Of a stretch of 64,000 nucleotides of DNA, positions 8,160 to 16,739 are shown in pieces. The DNA lies in NCBI GenBank assembly GCA_913054135.1, contig CAJXJK010000011.1, forward strand, positions 104,304 through 168,303. The letters run 5' to 3'. The notes below the pieces were generated by a model. It searched no databases, had not been told where the DNA came from, and worked only from the letters and a program-made list of their open reading frames with translations. A program made the position numbers and the translations under genes. Origin of the DNA: an uncultured Flavobacteriales bacterium (GTDB lineage: Bacteria > Bacteroidota > Bacteroidia > Flavobacteriales_D > Crocinitomicaceae). Position 1 is the stretch's first letter. Each line of letters starts with the position of its first letter.

Positions 8160-8984
8160 CTAAAATACGCTCATCATTTTTAATAATCCAACAACTGCCA
8201 AAGCACCACCAAGACCAAAGCAAACAAAGGCTCCAATTTTGTATCCTTTAATTGCAGACCCAAGTCCAGCTTGTAACTCATCTTCAGATTTTGTTGAAAC
8301 GATAAAAGGATATTTTTTGTCTGTTGGTTTAGACATGATAAGAGAACCGTCTCTATCGTTCGCATCACCAAGAACATATAAATTTTGACCTAGCTTAATC
8401 CCAATTTCTTTATACTCATAACCAATTGTTCTGTGGTTTGAGTTTCCTCCTCCACCTAATCCTATTGATACTCCACCTAATTTGATATTCAAACCTGATT
8501 GATTAGGCTCTCCTTTTTCAAATTTAGAGTGTAACTGCATAGTATCAAGTTTAGATTTCTTAGGATTGATCGCAATAAATCCTGTTGCATCCTTAACTCC
8601 AAATCCATCAGCCCATACTTCGTTTTCAGAAACGGTATCAGTTTTCTTCACCCATTTCTTTTGCATGTTTCCTTGAGAATCTTTCTTGTTCTCTAAACGC
8701 TCATACTTATGAATAACTTCGGACTTATAATAAACCACAGATTCATTTGATTGCTCTGCCGTTAGAGGTTGATCAGAATGTGCCTGACCTTTTAATTCAC
8801 AAAAGTGAGTAAAGTTACCAGACCCCATAGATCCGCTAATGCTGTCATAGTTTTCTTTTACTTCAGAAACTGTTGAAGTGTCAGTAAGATCAAGATGTGC
8901 AGATTGTCCCGCTTTCTTTCCCATTACCATCCATAAAATTACGCCGACTATGGCTACCACGGCTCCTCCGATTAAAAATCCCAT
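8160..8984 (-). CDS. GIDE-domain (MUL1-like) membrane protein
   Basis: 274 residues with a transmembrane helix at each end (about 3-20 and 250-270), a central soluble domain, and no RING finger. The central part carries the GIDE signature: CELKGQAHSDQPLTAE, VVYYKSEVIHKYER, then a conserved Trp, GFGVKDATGFIAINPK, and a YEYKEIGIKLGQNLYVLGDA segment. In eukaryotes this domain forms the intermembrane part of the E3 ligase MUL1; bacterial versions lack the RING and their role is unknown, though they are often near lemA. No lemA is seen here. Automatic annotation as an E3 ubiquitin ligase would be misleading. Confidence 0.75.
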   Translation of the reverse strand: MGFLIGGAVVAIVGVILWMVMGKKAGQSAHLDLTDTSTVSEVKENYDSISGSMGSGNFTHFCELKGQAHSDQPLTAEQSNESVVYYKSEVIHKYERLENKKDSQGNMQKKWVKKTDTVSENEVWADGFGVKDATGFIAINPKKSKLDTMQLHSKFEKGEPNQSGLNIKLGGVSIGLGGGGNSNHRTIGYEYKEIGIKLGQNLYVLGDANDRDGSLIMSKPTDKKYPFIVSTKSEDELQAGLGSAIKGYKIGAFVCFGLGGALAVVGLLKMMSVF

Positions 8985-9112
8985 ATTAGTTTTTGATTTA
9001 AATTTTTATGAATATATAAATTATTTTGATTCATATTTAATACGGTAAGCCATCAAATTAACAACTGACTATAATCATTCAATAAGTGAACTTTTGATTA
9101 CTCACTTTGTTC

Positions 9113-9120
9113 TATATTTG
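9113..9120 (+). promoter_or_regulatory. Possible -7 element TATATTTG before the DUF2452 gene
   Basis: TATATTTG matches TAnnTTTG, but it ends only one base before the chosen ATG (9122). It would imply leaderless or internal initiation, so the assignment is weak. A TTTTG lies 16 bases upstream. Confidence 0.3.
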
Positions 9121-9121
9121 T

Positions 9122-9616
9122 ATGCAAGTGAGAGAAGAAGAGAAAAAAAAATCAAAATTTATAAATCCTATCGACCCTGATAAGATTACTGAAAACCCAC
9201 ATTCTCTTGAATATGGCCATCATGTAGGTTCAGCTGTTATTAAAGCGGAAGATATTGGCAAGCAGAAAGGACGCGCTCTTTCTGCTATGGAGCATCAAAC
9301 GGATCAACAATTAGGTCAAATTTATGAGCAAATGAAATTGCTTGCTGAACAAGCAAAAAAAATCAACAAGCGTAAAGAAATCTCTGAGAGTATTTATCAA
9401 GCGAATTTCAGATTCGAGCCTATCATCAATCATACCTACCACTTGTATGAGGATGAGAATACAGAGAATGTGCTCTCTATCATTGCCCCAAACCAATGGG
9501 GTCGATCTAGAAAAAACAAATACCTTTGGGTAGCGACAATTAAATTGCTTGCCGACCATACTTGGGAAATTTTAGAAACAGCTGACGAAGAAGACGATTC
9601 TATTACAGAAGATTAG
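9122..9616 (+). CDS. DUF2452 domain-containing protein
   Basis: A 164-residue cytosolic protein that matches DUF2452 closely: FINPIDPDKITENPHSLEYGHHVGSAVIK, KGRALSAMEHQTDQQLGQI, a helical stretch ending in ISESIYQANFRFEPIINHTYHLYE, and LSIIAPNQWGR...LLADHTWEIL. The family is widespread in Bacteroidota and some Proteobacteria; its function is unknown. The start at MQVREEE is preferred to a frame beginning five codons earlier, because the family begins with a short charged N-terminus. Confidence 0.82.
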   Translation: MQVREEEKKKSKFINPIDPDKITENPHSLEYGHHVGSAVIKAEDIGKQKGRALSAMEHQTDQQLGQIYEQMKLLAEQAKKINKRKEISESIYQANFRFEPIINHTYHLYEDENTENVLSIIAPNQWGRSRKNKYLWVATIKLLADHTWEILETADEEDDSITED

Positions 9617-9667
9617 AATCTTTGGATTTAAGCGTCTAATTCCTATCTTTAAAAAAACAACTTGCAC

Positions 9668-10123
9668 ATGAGAATTGAAGCTGAAAATCTAGACGATTAT
9701 ATCACAAAATGCCCTGAAGAGAGGCAAGAACCTATGAAGAAATTGGCTGTAGCCATTCGGTCAAACATAGATCCAAATTTTTCAGAAGGGATGAGTTATG
9801 GAATGCCGGGCTGGGTAGTAAGCCATGACTTGTATCCAGATGGATATCACTGTAAACCATCAGAGCCACTGCCGTTTATTAGTGTGGCTTCTCAGAAAAA
9901 CTTTATAGCAGTTTATCATATGGGAGTTTATGCCAACGAAGAGCTCATGAAATGGTTTTTAGAGGAGTACCCAAAGCACTCTTCAAAAAAATTAGACATG
10001 GGAAAAAGTTGCATTCGTTTCAAAAAAATGGACGACATTCCATATGACTTATTAGGACAATTGGCAGGCAAAATGAAAGCAGCACAATGGATTGACCTTT
10101 ACGAAGCAAATATCAAAAAATAA
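9668..10123 (+). CDS. DUF1801 (YdhG-like) domain protein
   Basis: A 151-residue cytosolic protein of the DUF1801 fold: the conserved helix around ECPEERQEPMKKLAVAIRSNI (here TKCPEERQEPM), MSYGMPGW, a central strand FISVASQKNFIAVYHMG, and GKSCIRFKKMDDIPYDLL. Family members are single-domain proteins with a putative ligand pocket and no proven reaction. The ATG at 9668 is preferred over an in-frame TTG two codons earlier. It is 51 bases downstream of the DUF2452 gene and may be co-transcribed with it. Confidence 0.82.
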   Translation: MRIEAENLDDYITKCPEERQEPMKKLAVAIRSNIDPNFSEGMSYGMPGWVVSHDLYPDGYHCKPSEPLPFISVASQKNFIAVYHMGVYANEELMKWFLEEYPKHSSKKLDMGKSCIRFKKMDDIPYDLLGQLAGKMKAAQWIDLYEANIKK

Positions 10124-10201
10124 AAAAGCCGTTTTTTAAATGCTAGATCAATGTTTCGCTTTTGTAAGCTCAATGAAACCCCAGCTAACTAAGAAAAAGA
10201 A

Positions 10202-11986
10202 ATGAATCGTCTAGTTCTTTGTATTTTCATTTTAACTTCTTTTGCTGGAATTTCTCAAATCTCAACTTTTGAGAAAAAAGGAAAGTTTGGACTCAAATAT
10301 GGTGATGAAATAATTCTCAAACCTAAGTACGACTCTATATTACTTGCAGACCCAGAAGTGAGTTCAGCCTTTAAAAAGAAAAAACTCTTCTTCATCAATA
10401 ATTCCACAAGCGAAACAGTTTTTAAAGGAAAGTCTGAATATCTTGAAGTCTTCCAACACGGCTCTGCCATCATCACAACAAAGAGTAAAAAAACGGGGGC
10501 TATTAACCAGAACGGAGACTACTTCATTGAACCTTCAAAATTCAATCAATTGACTTATCAGTTGGGATTACTTCATCTGATTGATACTAGCTATTATGCA
10601 AAGTACAAACTATACGCAGGCAGTCAATTGATATCAGAGAATGCAAAGAAAATTGAAATTTTAAATGATTGGATAATTATTCATAGAACCGAGACAGAAT
10701 CTCATACCCATACTCCTACCAAGGGGATTTTCAGAAAAAGAAGGACTACAATCACGACTACGAGCAGACATTGGATGGAGATTTATGACGGCTATTCTGG
10801 ATTTGCGATTGATAAAAATGTGGATGAAATCATCTCTTATGATGATATGGTTGGATTAAAGGGAGCAACAGATTTTGATTTATATATGAATGGAAACAAA
10901 GTCTTAGAGAGGGTAACATTTATGGATTCTAGAAATGATTCACTTTATGAAGGGTCCATTCAAAAAAGTATTTTAGAGAGAAAAGAAGGTGAAGCTGAAG
11001 ACCGATTTTTACTCAATAAGAAAACAAAACAAGTTCTCGTTCATGGTCCTCACATCAAGTTTGACATCAATGAGAACACTATTTACGGTCATGGCGACAA
11101 TGACAATTTCAAGAATATTTACATCTATGATCTAAAGGGTAAACTCATTCGAAATGATTTGAAAGGCGGATGGAAAATTGATGAATCAAGGTTTATATTT
11201 TCTGATAGTTTAGGAGAGTTCATAGCAAATGAAAATGGAGAACAATTGAGTAAACATTATTCTTCAATCTCTGATGCCAGTGAAGGAATTAGAAAGGTAT
11301 TTTATGATTACAGTTATGGCTACATCAATGACTCTACCTGCGAAGAACTAGCCATTAACTGGCCAGTTGTAGGGGAAAGAATTTCATACGCTGGCGGCGG
11401 AGGACGAAGAAGAGGTCTGTTCAGAGGACTAGGAAGAGATTTAGGAAATTTTGGACGAAGATTAATTGGAAAACCAACGAAAGGAAGATCATCAGGCTAT
11501 TCTCCAAAAGGAAGATCAGGTTCTGATATTATCATTTTAGATGATGGCCACGACTTCTATGAAGAGATGGCGATAGTTTGTCTAAACGGTCTGAGAAGAG
11601 ATGCTAAATATGACAGTATTTATTCTTTTTACAGAAGTGATGCTATCTACAACTACATCTCTACTTCAGGAAAATTGATGAGTACAAAAAAATACAGCCA
11701 CTGCTTACCGTTTAAAAATGGTTTGGCTTGGGTCAAGTTTGGCCGCTATTACTCGCGCATAAACAAAAATGGGAAAACGGTTAAAACAACTAAATACACT
11801 GAGATTGAAGAAGATGAACTTGGATTTTATAAGGTGAAGAAAGCTGGCAAATGGGGTGTGATTGACAGTGATGGAAAGTCAATGTTAGCATGCGAACATG
11901 CTATCTTGGATTATAAAGAAGGGGGCTACTACTCTAAGTATGAAGGAGTTGAAAAATTAGAATTAAATCTTCGTAAAGAAGAATGA
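10202..11986 (+). CDS. Secreted WG-repeat protein
   Basis: A 594-residue protein with a signal peptide (MNRLVLCIFILTSFAGISQ). WG-type repeats are recognisable at the N-terminus (KKGKFGLKYGDEIILKPKYDSI) and near the C-terminus (KAGKWGVIDSDGKSM), with weaker copies between (GKTVKTTKYTEIEEDELGFYKV). A basic Gly/Arg-rich insert (GGGGRRRGLFRGLGRD ... RSSGYSPKGRSG, about 398-440) interrupts the repeats and looks disordered. WG repeats form beta-rich solenoids or propellers of unknown ligand. The location is envelope or exterior. It does not carry a T9SS sorting domain. Confidence 0.7.
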   Translation: MNRLVLCIFILTSFAGISQISTFEKKGKFGLKYGDEIILKPKYDSILLADPEVSSAFKKKKLFFINNSTSETVFKGKSEYLEVFQHGSAIITTKSKKTGAINQNGDYFIEPSKFNQLTYQLGLLHLIDTSYYAKYKLYAGSQLISENAKKIEILNDWIIIHRTETESHTHTPTKGIFRKRRTTITTTSRHWMEIYDGYSGFAIDKNVDEIISYDDMVGLKGATDFDLYMNGNKVLERVTFMDSRNDSLYEGSIQKSILERKEGEAEDRFLLNKKTKQVLVHGPHIKFDINENTIYGHGDNDNFKNIYIYDLKGKLIRNDLKGGWKIDESRFIFSDSLGEFIANENGEQLSKHYSSISDASEGIRKVFYDYSYGYINDSTCEELAINWPVVGERISYAGGGGRRRGLFRGLGRDLGNFGRRLIGKPTKGRSSGYSPKGRSGSDIIILDDGHDFYEEMAIVCLNGLRRDAKYDSIYSFYRSDAIYNYISTSGKLMSTKKYSHCLPFKNGLAWVKFGRYYSRINKNGKTVKTTKYTEIEEDELGFYKVKKAGKWGVIDSDGKSMLACEHAILDYKEGGYYSKYEGVEKLELNLRKEE

Positions 11987-12048
11987 AACAATTATCAATC
12001 AACAAAGTGAAAATTTAAACGCAGTAGATTTAGAGGAAATATATTTTC

Positions 12049-12062
12049 TAAATTTGCGCGCA
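12049..12062 (+). promoter_or_regulatory. gcvT promoter -7 element with extended TAAATTTGCGCGCA
   Basis: TAAATTTG (TAnnTTTG type) lies 20 bases upstream of the gcvT ATG. The following CGCGCA gives a 14-base identity with the fabI promoter region. Confidence 0.65.
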
Positions 12063-12076
12063 CAAAAAATTATAAA

Positions 12077-13159
12077 ATGAAGGATACTGCATTATCAAAA
12101 ATACATGAGAGTTTAGGAGCAAAGATGGTTCCGTTTGCAGGCTATAACATGCCAGTACAATATGAAGGTGTGAAAGCCGAACACGAAGTGGTAAGAACTG
12201 GAGTTGGTGTTTTTGACGTTTCTCACATGGGAGAATTCATGCTGAAAGGTGAAAGAGCATTAGACCTTATTCAATTGGTATCTTCTAATGATGCTTCTAA
12301 AATGGTAGACAATCAAGCACAGTATTCTTGTATGCCAAATAATGATGGAGGTATCGTTGATGATTTGATCATTTATAAAAAGAACGATAACGAATATTTC
12401 TTGGTTGTAAACGCATCAAACATTGAGAAAGATTGGAATTGGATTTCTTCTCATAATGACATGGGTGTAGAAATGACAAACCTATCTGAAGAGTATTCTT
12501 TATTAGCCGTTCAGGGGCCAAAAGCTGCTGAGGCAATGCAAAGTCTTACACACTTAGACTTAGCGAATATCAAGTACTATACTTTTGATGAAGGAACCTT
12601 TGCAGGAATCGATAACGTAATTGTTTCGGCAACGGGCTACACTGGTTCTGGTGGATTTGAGTTATACATCAAAAATGAAGATGCTGAAAAAGTTTGGAAT
12701 GCTATTTTTGAAGCTGGAGCTGATTGGGGAATTAAACCAATTGGATTAGCAGCAAGGGATACATTAAGATTAGAAATGGGTTATTGCCTTTATGGTAATG
12801 ATATTAACGATTCAACTTCTCCATTAGAAGCTGGCTTAGGTTGGGTAACAAAATTCACAAAAAAGTTTATCAACTCTGAAGCACTGGCCGCTCAAAAAGA
12901 AGCTGGAATAACAAGAAAGTTAGTTGGATTTGAATTGGTTGAGAGAGGAATTCCTCGTCACGACTACCCTATCGTAGATGCTGACGGAAATGAAATAGGA
13001 ATAGTAACTTCAGGAACTATGTCTCCTTCAACTGGAAAAGCAATTGGATTAGGATATGTGCCTAAAGATTTAAGCTCACCAGGATCCGAAATATTCATTC
13101 AGGTTAGAAACAAAAACATCAAAGCTGTGGTAGTTAAGCCACCATTTTACAAAGCTTAA
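12077..13159 (+). CDS. gcvT: Glycine cleavage system T protein (aminomethyltransferase)
   Basis: A 360-residue enzyme that transfers the methylene group from lipoyl-H-bound aminomethyl to tetrahydrofolate. It shows [10 protein letters not shown], the [13 protein letters not shown] segment with the catalytic Asp pair at 95-96, [28 protein letters not shown], and the C-terminal barrel [18 protein letters not shown]. The length is normal. gcvP and gcvH are not in the window, as is usual in this phylum. It has its own promoter and a strong terminator. Confidence 0.95.
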   Translation: MKDTALSKIHESLGAKMVPFAGYNMPVQYEGVKAEHEVVRTGVGVFDVSHMGEFMLKGERALDLIQLVSSNDASKMVDNQAQYSCMPNNDGGIVDDLIIYKKNDNEYFLVVNASNIEKDWNWISSHNDMGVEMTNLSEEYSLLAVQGPKAAEAMQSLTHLDLANIKYYTFDEGTFAGIDNVIVSATGYTGSGGFELYIKNEDAEKVWNAIFEAGADWGIKPIGLAARDTLRLEMGYCLYGNDINDSTSPLEAGLGWVTKFTKKFINSEALAAQKEAGITRKLVGFELVERGIPRHDYPIVDADGNEIGIVTSGTMSPSTGKAIGLGYVPKDLSSPGSEIFIQVRNKNIKAVVVKPPFYKA

Positions 13160-13178
13160 AAGAGAATATAATAAAAAC

Positions 13179-13215
13179 AAAATCCCGTCCCGGTTGAACC
13201 GAGATGGGATTTTTT
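13179..13215. terminator. Bidirectional terminator between gcvT and ccsBA
   Basis: 15-bp inverted arms (AAAATCCCGTCCCGG / CCGAGATGGGATTTT, two wobble positions) with a 5-nt loop are followed by T6 on the plus strand and preceded by an A-rich tract. The flanking genes converge. Confidence 0.88.
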
Positions 13216-13231
13216 ATGTCTTTAATTTCGT

Positions 13232-16200
13232 TTATGCGATTTCAGGGTCTGCCATCTTCGGCTTCTCTTCTTTACCACTTTGATTCAGTTTCTTCAATCT
13301 CTTCCATCCAAAGAAAGAAACTATACAAAGCAATAAAAATCCACCCACTGTAATTGGCACCCAAATAGGAATCGGAAGTGGATCTCCTTTAGCATAAGAA
13401 TGTAATCCTGCTAAATAATAGTTCACACCAAAGAATGTCATAATAATTGAACCGTACGCCCAAAATGACCAGAAGCTAAATGCAAACTGACTTTTCATTT
13501 TAGGGATAAATCGGATATGGAGAACAATAGCATAAACTAACACTGAAGCAAGCGCCCAGGTTTCTTTAGCATCCCAACCCCAGTATCTACCCCAACTTTC
13601 ATTTGCCCAAACACCTCCTAAGAACGTTCCAATAGTAAGCATGAAAAGACCAATCATAATCGTCATTTCAGCCACATTTGAAACCTCTTTCGTCACTAAA
13701 GTCAATGTTTTTCTGTTCTTGTTATTTGCAAATATGTAAGTACACAAGTTGATTAAGCTCATCACCGAGCCAAGGCCCAAGAATCCATAACTACCAGTAA
13801 TTATGGCAACATGAATCATCAACCAATAGGATTGTAGTACCGGAACCAAATCAGTAATAACCGGATCCATGTGATTCATATGAGCTACAAACAACATCAA
13901 CCAAGCAAGAATTCCAACAGCACCAATTACAACTTTCGATTTTAGGTAAAACAGAAGTCCAGCCCCAACAGTGACCCATGAAATAAATACTACTGCCTCA
14001 TAACCATTACTCCAAGGAGCGTGACCTGATAAATACCATCTCAATCCTAATCCAAATCCATGATAGAGAAATAAACCACCAAAAATAAGGGCAGTAATTC
14101 TTATTGGCCATTTCAAGTTCCAGCCCGGAATAAACATTTGCAGAAAAACTAAAATCAACGAGAATAAACCAAGAAGTAAATAAGAGAACTGAACCTTTTG
14201 AAAAATGTCAGCCTCATTGTACCAAATCTCTAAACCTAAAACAGTGTCTGACATTAATACTGCAGGATCAGCCGCTTTTTGCTGGTAAACATCAATGAGG
14301 TCAACTGCCTGATCAGCCTCTGACCAATCACCTGATTCATATCCCTTCAAAATTCCGTTGAAATATAATTTCATGGCCCCTTGAACGAAAGTTGAATCCT
14401 CTTCACTAAACTCACCGTTCAATTCTAAATAGCTGTAAAAAGCACTTTTATCCTCGGCAGGATTAGGAAAGATTTTTAAGTATGAATAGTTGAATAAACC
14501 AAACATGATGTTAACACGTTCATCCGTCTTCAAAATGTTCTTATCGTATTGAGATCTATTTGCAGGCTTCTTGATTCGCGCATCTTCAGCTTCTTCGGCC
14601 AATAAGTAGGTAATGCCAGTCTCGGTGAAAAACAAGAAATCAGACAAAGCACCATACTTTCCTACAATATTATATTCCTCTCTTACACCTGTCCCTGATA
14701 TATAAATGAATGGTTCTTGAAACCAAGCAGGATTAGTATGAATACCCAAAAACACTTGCATTGGGTTCATCTCTTTATACTCTGTTCCTCTATGAATTTT
14801 TCTTACCAATTCATCCGCCACTGTATGCACAGGTGAAAATCTACCCGTATAACTCTGAATCATTAATTCAGAAAACTTCGCAGCATGTGCTTCATCTACA
14901 ATTTGAAGCTCTGTAGTCTCTTGAGCTGATGAATTGAAGCCACCCAAAGTCATCAAAAACAATAGAACCGCAATTCCTTCTCTCTTCGCTCTAACTTCAG
15001 TTGTCTTTCTTGAAAGCTTTCTAAACCTTCCTTCTCTTGCCATCAGATTGATAATGAAGCCAATTGCTAAAAACAGATATCCTAAATAAGTAAGTATTGT
15101 TCCTGGATTATCGTGATTCACACTTAATATAGTTCCGAGCTCATCTTTATCATATGAAGATTGGAAGAAACGATATCCTTCATAATCTAAAACTGTATTC
15201 ATGAAAATTCTATGCTCCTCTTCTACCCCCTTCTCTAAGTCAATCAAGGTCACTTCACTTGCAAATGAAGCCGGATTCATTGTTCCTGGATAGTTGTCTA
15301 ATTGAAAGTCTCTTAACTCAATCATGAACGGAATCTCAATATCTTTTGAACCATAACCAATTTCAAAATTTAAGCCATCTTGCTCAAAAAGAAAGGTTTG
15401 AGCTTCAATTCCTTTTCCACCTTTGATAATGTGATTCTGCTCTTCTCCGCCATCAACTGATACCGCTAAATCAATACCCATTAATCCCATTAAATCTTGG
15501 TCGCTCTCAAATGTCTCAAGCTTTGCTCCTAAATAATAGTTTTTGAAAACGAATTGCTCATTACCGACAGTATATAAGCGTTTAGGTATAAATTCTTGAA
15601 TACTATCTCTCTTAATTGAACCTTGAGATTGATCTGACATTTGAAAGTATCCCAGATCAAAAGGCGATAAGACATAAATCCCTGAATCTGTTTCAAAAAT
15701 ATTGATGGCATCTGTATACACATCATTATTGAAAGCCACCTTTATTCCACTATCAAACACCTTAATCTCACCTTCTCTCAAATAGTTTGATTGCATGCCA
15801 TTGGTAACTAAATCAATGTATGCATCTCCGCCCGCAGTCGGAATCAAAGAATCTTTTGGGTTTTTAAAAACGTCAGCCGTTTTAATCTCAACGTTTTTTC
15901 CTTTGAATTCAAAATTATATTCTAAGTAATTATTGTGATTAAACAGAAAGCTAAATGGATGATTCCAAACAATTGATTCACTTGTATAAGCTTCGGCATT
16001 TGTATCAATAACGAACTTCACTTCATCAGTCCACTGATCAACATTATCGTGAACTTTTACTTGTAAATAGCTTTCAGCAGAGATGATTGTACTTGAAGCT
16101 TCGCCTTCACGAATCATCATAACACCTTCAAAACCAAACAATCTAGTAACCAGCGCTCCTAATACAATCACTAAAAATGCTGCATGAAAAAGAAGACTAC

Positions 16201-16429
16201 TGATCTTCTTCCATCTCAATAGTTTAAATCTAAAGATGTTATAAATGAGAGAAATAGAGAGGTAAAATAAAATAAATCCGAACCAATTAGCTGCGTAAAC
16301 CCATTTGTAAGCGATTAATCTTCCGAAATCATTTTCAACAAATGTTGCCCATCCTATCGCGAGAAAAAATAGCAGTAAAAACAACACCATCAGAGGCATT
16401 GAAAAGATTTTATTGAATGTTTTTGTCAT
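13232..16429 (-). CDS. ccsBA: Cytochrome c biogenesis protein, fused CcsB(ResB)-CcsA
   Basis: A 1065-residue polytopic membrane protein combining ResB/CcsB (N-terminal helices plus a large periplasmic region up to about 500) with CcsA (C-terminal helices). It is the heme export and ligation machine of System II, attaching heme to apocytochromes c outside the membrane. The CcsA half shows the WWD motif (ESWGRYWGWDAKETW) flanked by conserved His (VAHMNHMDP, MIHVAIITGS, GLHSYAKGD). A second long periplasmic insert (about 505-740) lies between the halves. Fused CcsBA is usual in Bacteroidota and epsilonproteobacteria. Confidence 0.93.
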   Translation of the reverse strand: MTKTFNKIFSMPLMVLFLLLFFLAIGWATFVENDFGRLIAYKWVYAANWFGFILFYLSISLIYNIFRFKLLRWKKISSLLFHAAFLVIVLGALVTRLFGFEGVMMIREGEASSTIISAESYLQVKVHDNVDQWTDEVKFVIDTNAEAYTSESIVWNHPFSFLFNHNNYLEYNFEFKGKNVEIKTADVFKNPKDSLIPTAGGDAYIDLVTNGMQSNYLREGEIKVFDSGIKVAFNNDVYTDAINIFETDSGIYVLSPFDLGYFQMSDQSQGSIKRDSIQEFIPKRLYTVGNEQFVFKNYYLGAKLETFESDQDLMGLMGIDLAVSVDGGEEQNHIIKGGKGIEAQTFLFEQDGLNFEIGYGSKDIEIPFMIELRDFQLDNYPGTMNPASFASEVTLIDLEKGVEEEHRIFMNTVLDYEGYRFFQSSYDKDELGTILSVNHDNPGTILTYLGYLFLAIGFIINLMAREGRFRKLSRKTTEVRAKREGIAVLLFLMTLGGFNSSAQETTELQIVDEAHAAKFSELMIQSYTGRFSPVHTVADELVRKIHRGTEYKEMNPMQVFLGIHTNPAWFQEPFIYISGTGVREEYNIVGKYGALSDFLFFTETGITYLLAEEAEDARIKKPANRSQYDKNILKTDERVNIMFGLFNYSYLKIFPNPAEDKSAFYSYLELNGEFSEEDSTFVQGAMKLYFNGILKGYESGDWSEADQAVDLIDVYQQKAADPAVLMSDTVLGLEIWYNEADIFQKVQFSYLLLGLFSLILVFLQMFIPGWNLKWPIRITALIFGGLFLYHGFGLGLRWYLSGHAPWSNGYEAVVFISWVTVGAGLLFYLKSKVVIGAVGILAWLMLFVAHMNHMDPVITDLVPVLQSYWLMIHVAIITGSYGFLGLGSVMSLINLCTYIFANNKNRKTLTLVTKEVSNVAEMTIMIGLFMLTIGTFLGGVWANESWGRYWGWDAKETWALASVLVYAIVLHIRFIPKMKSQFAFSFWSFWAYGSIIMTFFGVNYYLAGLHSYAKGDPLPIPIWVPITVGGFLLLCIVSFFGWKRLKKLNQSGKEEKPKMADPEIA

Positions 16430-16462
16430 CTAAGCTGTATACTTTTGGCAATTCAGGGTATA

Positions 16463-16497
16463 CAAAGTTAATCCTAATTTTTTATTCAGATTTCAAA
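16463..16497 (-). promoter_or_regulatory. ccsBA promoter (TTTG - 23 nt - TAACTTTG)
   Basis: On the minus strand TAACTTTG (16463-16470) fits TAnnTTTG, with TTTG (16494-16497) 23 bases upstream as the -33 element. The ATG is 33 bases downstream. Confidence 0.55.
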
Positions 16498-16682
16498 TCA
16501 ACAATTATTCAATGAGTACTGCAAAATTCTCAATTTATCGTCAGGATATGGGAGCGGAATTTCAATTCGTAATGAGAATTCTGTTTGCTTTTTTTTACGC
16601 CCATTTCAATCGACCTGAAACCTAGATATTTAGGACGTTTTCTTAAAGAATTCTAATATTTCTTTAATAAGGTGTCAATTCA

Positions 16683-16713
16683 TTGGTTTATTCTAATTGA
16701 AGTTCTATATTTG
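16683..16713 (+). promoter_or_regulatory. secDF promoter (TTG - 20 nt - TATATTTG)
   Basis: TTG at 16683-16685 and TATATTTG at 16706-16713, spaced by 20 bases, match the Bacteroidota -33/-7 pattern well. The ATG is 26 bases further downstream. Confidence 0.7.
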
Positions 16714-16739
16714 CACCCGTTAAAAAGTACATATACAAA

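Larger units (their letters stand above)
16430..16739. other. Divergent promoter region between ccsBA and secDF
   Basis: 310 bases without a credible gene. It contains the ccsBA promoter on the minus strand and the secDF promoter on the plus strand, both annotated separately. A T8 run near 16590 follows only a weak imperfect dyad. I see no riboswitch or RNA gene. Confidence 0.7.

Noticed and set aside
16540..16600. Terminator of a small RNA in the ccsBA-secDF gap
   Set aside because: The T8 run is preceded only by a poor, bulged dyad.
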